A stretch of DNA of 64,000 bases from Leadbetterella lacunae (GTDB lineage Bacteria; Bacteroidota; Bacteroidia; Cytophagales; Spirosomataceae): contig NZ_JBHRYQ010000001.1 in assembly GCF_042649125.1 (NCBI RefSeq), positions 930,001-994,000 of the forward strand. Reading direction: 5' to 3'. Below the pieces are notes generated by a model that saw only the letters and a list, made by a program, of their open reading frames with translations, ran no database searches and was not told where the DNA came from. The translations under genes and the position numbers were made by a program. Positions 17,306 to 25,274 of the stretch are shown here, in pieces. The number at the start of each line of letters is the position of its first letter. The stretch's first letter is position 1.

Positions 17306-18547
17306 ATGATAAAGACCTTAAAGAAAATATTAACTGCAATAGGCCCAGGCATAATGGCCATTGGCTTCACTATCGGTACAGGCAGCGTTACGTCAATGAT
17401 TGTGGCAGGAAGTCGATTCGGAATGCAGCTACTCTGGGTTTTAATACTGAGCTGTTTGTTTTCTTGGGTACTCATGAATGCCTACGGACGTTTTTCTTTG
17501 GTGAGCAATCAAACGGCCTTGAGCGGTATACGTAAAAACATAAAATACGGAAATTGGATAGCTATTTTCATTATCGTTGGTATTTCGTTTGGGCAAATAA
17601 ATTCCTTAATAGGAATTTTAGGCATAGTTTCTAACTCCATTTTTGAGCTCAGCTCCTTATATGTCCCTGAACTTTCCAGGTCGTCATATTCCTTTATTTT
17701 AAGTACCTCAATCCTAATTTTACTTATTTTTTATTATTTACTTTGGAAAGGCTCATACACACTTTTCGAAAAAGTTTTGGTGGTATTTGTCGTACTGATG
17801 GGACTTTCGTTTTTGGGCTCATTATTTGTATTGCACCCATCTTTATCAGAAGTCTCACGTGGGTTTATACTCACTATTCCGCAGGTAAATGAGGGCAACA
17901 CCTTGGTTGTAGCTTTTGTAGGCACCACTATGGCTGCGGCTACTTTTATTTCGAGGCCGTTATTTTTAAAAGGAAAGGGATGGAACAGTTCAAACCTAAA
18001 AGAACAAGAAAATGACGCAATGTGGTCAGCGTTATTGATTTTGATAATCAGCAGTTCCATAATGGCAGTAGCCACAGCGGCCCTTTATAGCCAAGGCAAA
18101 GTGGTAGAAAAAGTACTAGATATGATTTATACCCTTGAGCCAATCGCAGGAAGAATGGCCGTAATCATATTTTTCTTAGGTACCCTTTCCGCAGGCCTCT
18201 CTTCTATATTCCCAATACTAATGATAACCCCATTGATGATTTCAGATTTCCAAAATGGAGAAATGGATACAAACTCTAAGCAGTTTAAAATAATAACTGG
18301 AATTATCTGCGTAATCGGACTTTACGCACCTTTGGTAGGGGCAAACCCTATCAAAATTCAAATACTTTCGCAAGTATTTAATGTTTTTGTATTGCCATTG
18401 GTCATTTTAGCTATCATTATCATGGTGAATAAAAAGAGTATTATGGGCGAAAACAAAGCCGGTCTGCTTTTAAACATTGGTCTTTTTGCGGCAGGATTCT
18501 TTTCAATTTTAATCACCATCAACGGCTTAAAAGTTCTATTCTTTTAA
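17306..18547 (+). CDS. NRAMP-fold transporter lacking canonical metal ligands
   Basis: A 413-residue membrane protein with about 11 helices and NRAMP-like layout: GPGIMAIGFTIGTGSV at the first helix, then AGSRFG. NRAMP proteins bind Mn2+ or Fe2+ through DPGN in helix 1 and MPH in helix 6. Here the equivalent residues appear to be GTGS (24-27) and MAAA (209-212), so the classical site is absent. It may carry another ion or substrate, as reported for divergent NRAMP-related proteins. It starts 9 bp after fbp, suggesting co-transcription. A strong bidirectional terminator follows. Confidence 0.75.
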   Translation: MIKTLKKILTAIGPGIMAIGFTIGTGSVTSMIVAGSRFGMQLLWVLILSCLFSWVLMNAYGRFSLVSNQTALSGIRKNIKYGNWIAIFIIVGISFGQINSLIGILGIVSNSIFELSSLYVPELSRSSYSFILSTSILILLIFYYLLWKGSYTLFEKVLVVFVVLMGLSFLGSLFVLHPSLSEVSRGFILTIPQVNEGNTLVVAFVGTTMAAATFISRPLFLKGKGWNSSNLKEQENDAMWSALLILIISSSIMAVATAALYSQGKVVEKVLDMIYTLEPIAGRMAVIIFFLGTLSAGLSSIFPILMITPLMISDFQNGEMDTNSKQFKIITGIICVIGLYAPLVGANPIKIQILSQVFNVFVLPLVILAIIIMVNKKSIMGENKAGLLLNIGLFAAGFFSILITINGLKVLFF

Positions 18548-18550
18548 ACA

Positions 18551-18590
18551 AAAAAAAAGTATAGACTAACCGCGGTTAATCTATACTTTC
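18551..18590. terminator. Bidirectional terminator between convergent genes
   Basis: AAAGTATAGA (18556-18565) pairs with TCTATACTTT (18580-18589). An inner TAACC/GGTTA stem closes on GC. The A run at 18551-18558 becomes a U run for the minus-strand M42 transcript. Confidence 0.8.
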
Positions 18591-18612
18591 AAAGCCTTTC
18601 TATTTTAGATTT

Positions 18613-19683
18613 TTATTTGATATATCTAAAATCCGTACCAGCTTTAAGATTTGTTAAAAATGCATAATAAAGTTCAATACAAGCGTTAATATCATCTTTG
18701 TGGCACATTTCTACGGTAGTGTGCATATATTTTTGAGGCAATGAAATTAAAGCCGAAGCCACACCTTCTGCCGAATAAGCAAATGAATCTGTGTCTGTAC
18801 CTGTAGACCTCGTAGCAGCTGCCCTTTGGAAAGGGATTTTGTGCTCCTCAGCCAAGTCCATTATCATATTTAATAGATTATTTTGCACAGCCGGACCATA
18901 CGTCAGCGATGGACCTTTACCACATGCAATATCCCCGTCTTTCACCTTGTTATACATTGGAGACTGCGTATCATGGGTAACATCTACTACCACGGCCACA
19001 TCTGGTTTAAGTCTTCTAGATATCATTTCTGAACCTCTAAGACCAATCTCTTCTTGAACCGCATTTACCACATAAAGTGTAAAAGGAAGCTCTACTTTAT
19101 TTTCTTTAAGCTTACGTGCTACTTCAGCGATTATATAGCCACCCATGCGGTTATCAAGTGCTCTACCGACATAAAACTTCTCGTTTAGCTCCATCAGGCC
19201 ATCTTCAAAAGTAGCCACAGTACCTACATGAATACCCATTTCTTCTACTTCTGCTTTAGAAGCCGCACCTACATCTATAAATATATTTTTTAGCGTTGGT
19301 GTTTCTTCTTTGGCATTGTCTCTAACGTGAATCGCTGGCCAACCGAATATACCTTTTACAATACCTTTCTTTCTGGTATGTAAATTTACTCGCATAGATG
19401 GGGCTATCTGATGATCAGAACCACCGTTTCTGCGAACATAGATATAGCCACTGTCTGTAATATAATTTACAAACCAACTGATTTCGTCAGAATGGGCCTC
19501 TATAACTACTTTGTATTCTTTTCCAGCATTAATAACTCCCACCGCTGTACCGTACACATCAATGATGGTTTCATCGATGTATGGCTTCAAATAATCAAGC
19601 CAGATTTGCTGACCAGTTGACTCAAAACCAGTAGGAGAGGCGTTGTTGAGGTATTTATAAAGAAATTCTATGTTTTTATCCAT
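18613..19683 (-). CDS. M42-family metallo-aminopeptidase
   Basis: A 356-residue cytoplasmic peptidase of family M42 (glutamyl aminopeptidase/TET-like, often misannotated as endoglucanase). Motifs in order: AHSDEI (first metal His), GRALDNRMGG (bridging Asp), QEEIGLRG (catalytic Glu pair), DVTHD, and YMHTTVE near the C-terminus (last metal His). These enzymes form dodecameric shells that degrade short peptides. The gene is monocistronic. A TATTTTTG promoter element lies 27 bp upstream on the minus strand and a bidirectional terminator lies downstream. Confidence 0.92.
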   Translation of the reverse strand: MDKNIEFLYKYLNNASPTGFESTGQQIWLDYLKPYIDETIIDVYGTAVGVINAGKEYKVVIEAHSDEISWFVNYITDSGYIYVRRNGGSDHQIAPSMRVNLHTRKKGIVKGIFGWPAIHVRDNAKEETPTLKNIFIDVGAASKAEVEEMGIHVGTVATFEDGLMELNEKFYVGRALDNRMGGYIIAEVARKLKENKVELPFTLYVVNAVQEEIGLRGSEMISRRLKPDVAVVVDVTHDTQSPMYNKVKDGDIACGKGPSLTYGPAVQNNLLNMIMDLAEEHKIPFQRAAATRSTGTDTDSFAYSAEGVASALISLPQKYMHTTVEMCHKDDINACIELYYAFLTNLKAGTDFRYIK

Positions 19684-19709
19684 TGGTTTTTTAAAAATTT
19701 GATTTGTTA

Positions 19710-19717
19710 CAAAAATA
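19710..19717 (-). promoter_or_regulatory. TAnnTTTG -7 element for the M42 peptidase
   Basis: The minus strand reads TATTTTTG, an exact match to the Bacteroidota -7 consensus TAnnTTTG, ending 27 bp before the start codon. No TTTG was seen at the usual -33 spacing. Confidence 0.6.
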
Positions 19718-19760
19718 CAAATGTGAACGTATGATTACTATAATGAGGGTCATATTATCA

Positions 19761-19796
19761 AAAAAAACTCGGCTTTATGAATAAAACCGAGTTTTA
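19761..19796 (-). terminator. Terminator after msrB
   Basis: AAAACTCGG (19764-19772) pairs with CCGAGTTTT (19787-19795), with inner TTT/AAA pairs. The A run at 19761-19767 gives a U run on the minus-strand transcript. Confidence 0.75.
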
Positions 19797-19813
19797 ATCA
19801 AAACTTAAAAACA

Positions 19814-20299
19814 TTATTTTTTCGCCACGAACTTAAGCGAAGCCGAATTTAGGCAGTATCTCAAACCCGTGGGCTTAGGGCCATCGTTAAAAACATGCCC
19901 CAGATGCGAGTCACATCTTCGGCATCTTACTTCGTCTCGCACCATACCGTAGCTTTTATCCGTACCAACTTCTACATTACATGCCTCCAAGGGTTTCCAA
20001 AAACTTGGCCACCCTGTTCCAGACTCAAACTTGGTTTCTGAGCCAAACAAAGGCAAACCACAGCCAATACACACATACGTACCTTTTTCATGATTATCCC
20101 AGTAAATACCTGTAAATGCCCTTTCTGTACCAGATTTTCGAGCTACATCGTATTGTTCAGCTGTTAACTGACTTCTCCATTCTTTATCGGACTTCGTAAT
20201 TTTGGAAATATTACAGTCTACTTCTTTCGTTTTTTTGTTTTGTGCTTGGCAACTAACAATCATAACTAGGCCAAAACATATCGCAAGGTATTTTTTCAT
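19814..20299 (-). CDS. msrB: Peptide-methionine (R)-S-oxide reductase, lipoprotein form
   Basis: A 161-residue MsrB with an N-terminal lipoprotein signal (lipobox IVSC, Cys17). The zinc-binding pairs are CIGC and CRRC. The core has SGTGWPSF, and the catalytic Cys is Cys149 in RYCLNS. MsrB reduces methionine-R-sulfoxide in oxidised proteins, and the lipid anchor places this copy in the envelope. It is divergent from the suf operon across 185 bp, so both oxidative-stress-linked units could share control there, though no operator was identified. Confidence 0.93.
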   Translation of the reverse strand: MKKYLAICFGLVMIVSCQAQNKKTKEVDCNISKITKSDKEWRSQLTAEQYDVARKSGTERAFTGIYWDNHEKGTYVCIGCGLPLFGSETKFESGTGWPSFWKPLEACNVEVGTDKSYGMVRDEVRCRRCDSHLGHVFNDGPKPTGLRYCLNSASLKFVAKK

Positions 20300-20449
20300 A
20301 TTATTTTAAAATTTATCTAACAGTATAACTACCTAAACTACGAAATTGATATTAAAATAGTTTTATACGTAAAAAAAACTGAAGGATTGGAACAAGAAAA
20401 GCTTATTTAGAGTTATTAAAAATAAACTATACATTCATAGATAAACCAT

Positions 20450-20457
20450 TATCTTTG
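20450..20457 (+). promoter_or_regulatory. TAnnTTTG -7 element for the suf operon
   Basis: TATCTTTG followed by CAA is an exact -7 consensus match. The predicted RNA start is about 20 bp before the sufC ATG. The -33 element is not obvious. Confidence 0.65.
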
Positions 20458-20484
20458 CAATAAAATTGATACAAGAAAATTATT

Positions 20485-21255
20485 ATGCTGAAAATCAGTA
20501 ATTTACAAGCAAGAGTAGAAAGTAAAGAGATTCTAAGAGGAATAAATCTAGAAATTAAGCCAGGCGAAGTACATGCTATAATGGGTCCAAACGGCTCAGG
20601 TAAGAGTACTTTAGCTTCAGTTTTGGCTGGTAGAGAAGATTATGAAGTTACCGGAGGAACGGTTGAATTTTTAGGAAAAGACTTATTAGAACTTGCTCCT
20701 GAAGAGCGTGCAGCTGAAGGAATATTTTTAGCTTTCCAATATCCAGTAGAAATTCCAGGAGTTACTACCATTAACTTCTTAAAGACTGCATTAAATCAAA
20801 TCAGAAAATATCATGGTCAAGATCCGCTAGATGCTGCTCAGTTTTTGAAAAAAATGAAAGAGAAAGCGAAGTCGGTTAAAATTGACGACCAACTACTTAG
20901 AAGATCACTTAACGAAGGTTTTTCGGGTGGAGAAAAAAAGAGAAACGAAATATTCCAAATGGCCATGCTAGAGCCGAAACTTGGTATATTAGATGAAACA
21001 GATTCAGGATTAGACATTGACGCACTTAAAATAGTTGCCGATGGTGTTAACCAACTGAAAGGAACCGACCGTTCGTTTATTGTAGTTACTCACTACCAAA
21101 GATTATTAGATTATATCGTACCTGATTTTGTTCACGTGCTTTACAAAGGAAAAATCGTTAAATCTGGCACTAAGGAACTTGCTTTAGAACTAGAGGAAAA
21201 AGGATACGATTGGATAAAAGAAGAAGCTGACGCTTTAGAAGCTTCATTAAGTTAA
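20485..21255 (+). CDS. sufC: SufC, Fe-S cluster assembly ATPase
   Basis: The ABC-type ATPase of the SUF scaffold, 256 aa. The Walker A motif is GPNGSGKST (34-42). The SufC-specific signature is EGFSGGEKKRNE, Walker B is LGILDETDSGLD, and the H-loop is VVTHYQRLL. SufC binds SufB and SufD and drives scaffold rearrangement during Fe-S cluster assembly in the cytoplasm. It opens the operon and is followed by sufD after 58 bp. sufB, which usually precedes it, is absent: the next gene upstream is msrB on the other strand. Confidence 0.97.
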   Translation: MLKISNLQARVESKEILRGINLEIKPGEVHAIMGPNGSGKSTLASVLAGREDYEVTGGTVEFLGKDLLELAPEERAAEGIFLAFQYPVEIPGVTTINFLKTALNQIRKYHGQDPLDAAQFLKKMKEKAKSVKIDDQLLRRSLNEGFSGGEKKRNEIFQMAMLEPKLGILDETDSGLDIDALKIVADGVNQLKGTDRSFIVVTHYQRLLDYIVPDFVHVLYKGKIVKSGTKELALELEEKGYDWIKEEADALEASLS

Positions 21256-21313
21256 TTTTTTAGTTAAAGATTAGTTTAAAATCATTTTCTAAAAACTATT
21301 TATTAAAGTAAAA

Positions 21314-22609
21314 ATGTCAGTACTAAATATACAAGACCAATTGCTTCAAAATTTTGAAAAACAAACAAAATTTGAAAACAATGCATTTGGCGAAACAAGA
21401 AAAAATGCTGCAGAAGCATTTTCAAAGTTGGGAGTACCTACTGTTAAAAACGAAGATTGGAAGTATTCTAATTTAAAAGGACTTTCGAAAAGAGCATATT
21501 CATTTGAATCAAAATCTGATTTAAATGTAAAGGACTTAGCAGAACTTCCTTTTGATTTTTTAAAAGGAATAAAACTAACATTTGTTAACGGAATATTTTC
21601 AGAAGAGCTTTCCGACATCAATTTTGGTGAATCAAAATTAGAGGTTTCAAATTTAGCAAAATTAAAATCAGAAGGTTCTGAGTTACTCAATGAGCACTTT
21701 GGTAAATATTTAGACCAAAAAAACGAAGGCTTATCTGCTTTAAATACAGCTTTTGCTAACGATGGAATGGTAGTGAACATACCAAAAAACACTACGTTAG
21801 ACAGACCTGTAATTTTAAATTATATATCAGACGCTAGAAAAGAAAATGTCGGCTCTCTAGCTCACAACCTGATTGTGGTAGGCGAAAACTCAGAAGCAAA
21901 GTTTGTTGAGATTTTCAGCACAATAGGAGAAGAATCAGCGTTTGGCAACATTACCACCGAAATAGTGGTGAATGAGTCTGCAAGGGTAGATTACTACAAA
22001 ATTCAGAATGAAAATGATGCATCTTATCATGTAGGAACTACGCAAGTTCAACAAAAAACTAAAAGTTATTTTTATTCTGCAACAGTTACCCTAAATGGTG
22101 GGTTTGTAAGAAATAATTTGAACTTAGTTTTAGACGGACAGCACATCGACAATCACATGTATGGTCTTTATATTCCTAATGGAAACCAACATGTAGATAA
22201 TCATACAATAGTAGATCACCAATTGCCAAATTGCCAAAGCAATGAGCTTTACAAAGGTGTTTTGATGGGAAAATCTACAGGAGTTTTTAACGGCAAAATC
22301 TTTGTAAGAGAAGATGCCCAAAAAACAAACGCGTACCAAAACTGTAGAAACGTAATTGTTTCTGACGACGCTACAATGAACTCAAAGCCACAGTTAGAAA
22401 TCTGGGCGGATGATGTCAAATGTTCGCACGGTACCACTACAGGGAAATTAAACGATGAGGCCATATTTTATATGCAGTCACGAGGAATTCCGAAAGTAGA
22501 AGCAGTAAAATTACAATTGATAGCTTTTGCTGAAGATGTTGTTTCTCAGATTAAAATCGAGGGGATAAGAGAGAAGTTGGAAGAGTTAATTCATGAAAAA
22601 CTGAGTTAA
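21314..22609 (+). CDS. sufD: SufD, Fe-S cluster assembly scaffold subunit
   Basis: A 431-residue SufB/SufD family protein. The N-terminal helical part has the typical NEDWKYSNLKGL. The C-terminal beta-helix runs from about residue 130, with the family motif KCSHGTTTGKLNDEAIFYMQSRGI split across ~375-400. SufD partners SufC and SufB. Its length and its lack of SufB's longer N-terminal region favour SufD over SufB. It lies between sufC and sufS in the expected order. Confidence 0.93.
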   Translation: MSVLNIQDQLLQNFEKQTKFENNAFGETRKNAAEAFSKLGVPTVKNEDWKYSNLKGLSKRAYSFESKSDLNVKDLAELPFDFLKGIKLTFVNGIFSEELSDINFGESKLEVSNLAKLKSEGSELLNEHFGKYLDQKNEGLSALNTAFANDGMVVNIPKNTTLDRPVILNYISDARKENVGSLAHNLIVVGENSEAKFVEIFSTIGEESAFGNITTEIVVNESARVDYYKIQNENDASYHVGTTQVQQKTKSYFYSATVTLNGGFVRNNLNLVLDGQHIDNHMYGLYIPNGNQHVDNHTIVDHQLPNCQSNELYKGVLMGKSTGVFNGKIFVREDAQKTNAYQNCRNVIVSDDATMNSKPQLEIWADDVKCSHGTTTGKLNDEAIFYMQSRGIPKVEAVKLQLIAFAEDVVSQIKIEGIREKLEELIHEKLS

Positions 22610-22651
22610 TTCACGTAGGATTTTCACCTGAATTAAACAAATTTCATAGTC

Positions 22652-23875
22652 ATGTCAAAACTAAATATTCAAAAAATTAGGACAGACTTTCCGATTTTAG
22701 ATCAGAAAGTTAACGGTAAGAGTTTAGTATACTTTGACAATGCTGCTACAACTCAAAAGCCACAAGTAGTTATAGATGCTATTTCGGAGTATTATACGGG
22801 ATACAATGCAAATATTCACAGAGGAATCCACTATTTAGCCGAGAAAGCCACTACGGCATTTGAAGCTACTAGAACTACTGTACAAAAGTTTATAAATGCT
22901 GATTCAAAAGAAGAGGTGATTTTTACTTATGGTACTACTGACAGTATTAACTTAGTTTCTCAGACATACGGAATGAAGTTTTTGGGTAAAGGAGATGAAA
23001 TCCTCATCAGTACCCTCGAGCACCATTCTAATATTGTGCCTTGGCAAATGCTTTGCGAAGCCCGTGGATGTATTTTAAAAATCATTCCGATTAATGATCA
23101 AGGTGAAATAATTTTCGAAGAATATCTAAAGCTTCTAACTGATAAAACCCGATTTGTGTCTGTAGTGCATGTTTCTAACGCACTTGGAACCATAAATCCG
23201 GTGAAACAAATAATTGAAAAAGCCCATGAATTTGGAGCCGTAGTTTTGATTGACGGTGCTCAAGCAGTTACGCACATCGAAATTGACGTTCAAGATTTAA
23301 ATGCAGACTTTTATGCGTTTTCGGCCCATAAATTATTTGGACCAACGGGTATGGGAGTTTTGTATGGCAAAAAAGACTTGTTAAATGCCATGCCTCCATA
23401 CAGAGGCGGTGGTGAAATGATTAAAGAAGTCACTTTCGAAAAAACAACTTATAATGAATTGCCGTATAAGTTTGAAGCGGGAACTCCCAATATAGCAGAC
23501 GTTATTGCAGTTAAAAATGCAATCGACTACATTAATGCCATAGGAAAAGATAGCATAGCAGCTTATGAAGATGAACTTTTAAAATACGCTACAGAGAAGC
23601 TTTCGGCTATAGAAGGTCTTACTATTATTGGTACTGCCAAAGAGAAAGTAAGTGTAATATCCTTTATTTTGGAAGGAATTCACCCGCAAGACGTAGGTAT
23701 TATTTTAGACCAACAAGGAATCGCCATCAGAACCGGTCACCACTGTACGCAGCCACTTATGCAAAGACTTGGCTTAGTAGGAACATGTAGAGCCTCGTTT
23801 TCGGTATACAACACTTTTGGAGAGATAGATTTATTGGTGGAAGGAATTAATAAAGTAAAACGAATGCTTTCGTAA
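22652..23875 (+). CDS. sufS: SufS, group II cysteine desulfurase
   Basis: A 407-residue PLP-dependent aminotransferase-fold enzyme that takes sulfur from cysteine for Fe-S assembly. It has YFDNAATTQKP at the N-terminus, EHHSNIVPW, the PLP lysine Lys227 in SAHKLFGPTG, and the persulfide Cys365 in RTGHHCTQPLM, which is the group II arrangement. The partner SufE is encoded 33 bp downstream. The start ATG follows the sufD stop by 42 bp. Confidence 0.97.
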   Translation: MSKLNIQKIRTDFPILDQKVNGKSLVYFDNAATTQKPQVVIDAISEYYTGYNANIHRGIHYLAEKATTAFEATRTTVQKFINADSKEEVIFTYGTTDSINLVSQTYGMKFLGKGDEILISTLEHHSNIVPWQMLCEARGCILKIIPINDQGEIIFEEYLKLLTDKTRFVSVVHVSNALGTINPVKQIIEKAHEFGAVVLIDGAQAVTHIEIDVQDLNADFYAFSAHKLFGPTGMGVLYGKKDLLNAMPPYRGGGEMIKEVTFEKTTYNELPYKFEAGTPNIADVIAVKNAIDYINAIGKDSIAAYEDELLKYATEKLSAIEGLTIIGTAKEKVSVISFILEGIHPQDVGIILDQQGIAIRTGHHCTQPLMQRLGLVGTCRASFSVYNTFGEIDLLVEGINKVKRMLS

Positions 23876-23908
23876 AAAACTATTAATTAACTTATAAAAA
23901 CGAACATT

Positions 23909-24337
23909 TTGAGTTCAGAAATAAATAAAATACAAGACGAAATCATTGAAGACTTTGAGCTTTTTGATGATTGGGAGGGCAAATACGAATACATCATTGA
24001 CCTTGGTAAGAAGTTACCCGGCTTGTCTGATGAATTTAAAACCGAAGAAAATATAATAAAAGGTTGTCAGTCTGTAGTATGGCTTCATGCCTATTACAAA
24101 GACGGCAAATTGTATTTCGAAGGCGATAGTCAGGCAATTATTGTAAAAGGATTGGTTGGTATGTTATTAAAAGTACTTTCGGGACATACACCAAAAGAAG
24201 TGCTTGAAGCGGATCTATATTTTATTGATAGAGTAGGCTTAACTTCTCATTTAGCTCAGACGAGATCAAATGGTCTGGCTTCTATGGTTAAGCAAATGAA
24301 AACGTACGCTTTGGGATACCAAAGTTTAGAAAAGTAA
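23909..24337 (+). CDS. sufE: SufE, sulfur acceptor for SufS
   Basis: A 142-residue SufE. The sulfur-accepting Cys53 sits in KGCQSVVW, and GLSDEFKTEENIIKGC is the usual lead-in. The likely start is TTG at 23909; the frame has no earlier ATG and the protein then begins at the normal distance from the first helix. SufE takes persulfide from SufS and passes it to the scaffold. Confidence 0.94.
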   Translation: MSSEINKIQDEIIEDFELFDDWEGKYEYIIDLGKKLPGLSDEFKTEENIIKGCQSVVWLHAYYKDGKLYFEGDSQAIIVKGLVGMLLKVLSGHTPKEVLEADLYFIDRVGLTSHLAQTRSNGLASMVKQMKTYALGYQSLEK

Positions 24338-24389
24338 AAGAAACTAAAACCAAACGCTTAATGTTTTTGGTTAGTAAATAGAAATAATA

Positions 24390-24701
24390 ATGACAGACGA
24401 TCAATTAAAAGAACAAGTAATAGAGGCTATCAAAAAGGTTTATGATCCTGAGATACCTGTAGATGTATTTGAGTTAGGTTTGATATATGACATTAAGATA
24501 TTTCCTGTTCATAATGTATATGTTTCTATGACCTTAACTTCGCCTTCATGTCCTTCGGCTGAAAGTATTCCGGTAGAAATAGAAGAGAAAATAAGAGAAA
24601 TACCTGAAGTGAATGATGTAAGCATAGAGCTAACTTTTGATCCGCCTTACTCTACAGAAATGATGAGTGAAGTAGCAAAGTTAGAACTAGGTTTCATGTA
24701 A
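24390..24701 (+). CDS. sufT: SufT-like MIP18/DUF59 Fe-S maturation factor
   Basis: A 103-residue DUF59 protein: DPEIPVDVFELGLIYDI near 19-35, then TSPSCPSAE with the conserved Cys. Family members (SufT, PaaD-like, eukaryotic CIA2) help deliver Fe-S clusters. It is the last gene of the suf run; an intrinsic terminator begins 14 bp after the stop. The symbol reflects operon context; the exact client role is inferred. Confidence 0.87.
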   Translation: MTDDQLKEQVIEAIKKVYDPEIPVDVFELGLIYDIKIFPVHNVYVSMTLTSPSCPSAESIPVEIEEKIREIPEVNDVSIELTFDPPYSTEMMSEVAKLELGFM

Positions 24702-24714
24702 GAAATAACAAATG

Positions 24715-24739
24715 GCCAATTTGACTCCATTGGCTTTTT
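24715..24739 (+). terminator. Terminator after sufT, within the bacilliredoxin leader
   Basis: GCCAAT (24715-24720) pairs with ATTGGC (24729-24734) around the 8-nt loop TTGACTCC, followed by T5. The stem is short, so termination may be partial and conditional. Confidence 0.6.
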
Positions 24740-24755
24740 GAACAATATTAATTTA

Positions 24756-24774
24756 TTCCCCTTGGAGTCGGGGA
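24756..24774 (+). promoter_or_regulatory. Second leader hairpin with loop complementary to the terminator loop
   Basis: CCCC (24758-24761) pairs with GGGG (24770-24773) around the 8-nt loop TTGGAGTC. GGAGTC in this loop is the exact complement of GACTCC in the loop of the preceding terminator hairpin. This allows a kissing-loop contact or, by using TGGAGTC (24763-24769) with GACTCCA (24723-24729), a helix that would disrupt the terminator. Confidence 0.4.
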
Positions 24775-24794
24775 GATTTTATTTAGAAAAAATT

Positions 24795-25217
24795 ATGTAT
24801 CCTCCTCATTTAGTAGCACCAATGAAAGCAGACCTTACAAGTGTAGGCTTTCAAGACCTTGAAACAGCTGACGATGTAGATCAGTTTATGAAAAACCAGA
24901 AAGGAACTGCTTTAGTAGTTATAAACTCCGTTTGTGGCTGTGCAGCCGGAACTTGTAGACCAGGTGTTAAGCTTTCACTTCAAATGTCTGAAAACAAGCC
25001 AGATGCTTTGAGATCTGTTTTTGCAGGCGTAGATACTGAAGCTACACAACGTATGCGTGAGTACATTCCAGTAGCTCCATCGTCGCCAGCAATAGCCCTT
25101 TTCAAAGACGGCGAATTAGTACATTTTGTTGAGAGACACCACATTGAAGGCCGTTCGGCAGATATGATTGCAGGTCACTTGGCAGCAGTTTACGAAGAAG
25201 TTTGTGTAGCTGAGTAA
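24795..25217 (+). CDS. BrxA/BrxB-family bacilliredoxin
   Basis: A 140-residue thioredoxin-fold protein of the BrxA/BrxB (YphP/YqiW) family. The active site is the CGC motif at Cys47-Cys49 in SVCGCAAGTCRPG. In Firmicutes these remove bacillithiol from proteins; in Bacteroidota the thiol partner is less certain. The start was placed at the ATG at 24795 (MYPPHLVAPM), the usual beginning for the family. The longer TTG reading from 24738 would begin inside the terminator T run. Its position after suf genes suggests a role in redox protection. Confidence 0.88.
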   Translation: MYPPHLVAPMKADLTSVGFQDLETADDVDQFMKNQKGTALVVINSVCGCAAGTCRPGVKLSLQMSENKPDALRSVFAGVDTEATQRMREYIPVAPSSPAIALFKDGELVHFVERHHIEGRSADMIAGHLAAVYEEVCVAE

Positions 25218-25238
25218 TCGGTAAATACCAAAATATGT

Positions 25239-25274
25239 AAAGCGTAGGATATCCAATATCTTACGCTTTTTTTT
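25239..25274. terminator. Terminator after the bacilliredoxin gene
   Basis: A 14-bp stem (25239-25252 with 25256-25269, one G-U pair), loop CCA, then an unbroken T run to 25274. It touches the stop codon of the convergent hemW. Confidence 0.85.

Noticed and set aside
18613..19683. Annotation of the M42 protein as an endoglucanase
   Set aside because: All metal and catalytic motifs are those of M42 aminopeptidases; the glucanase name is a historical misannotation.
24738..24797. TTG start extending the bacilliredoxin by 19 residues
   Set aside because: It begins inside the T run of an intrinsic terminator and adds residues not typical of the family.
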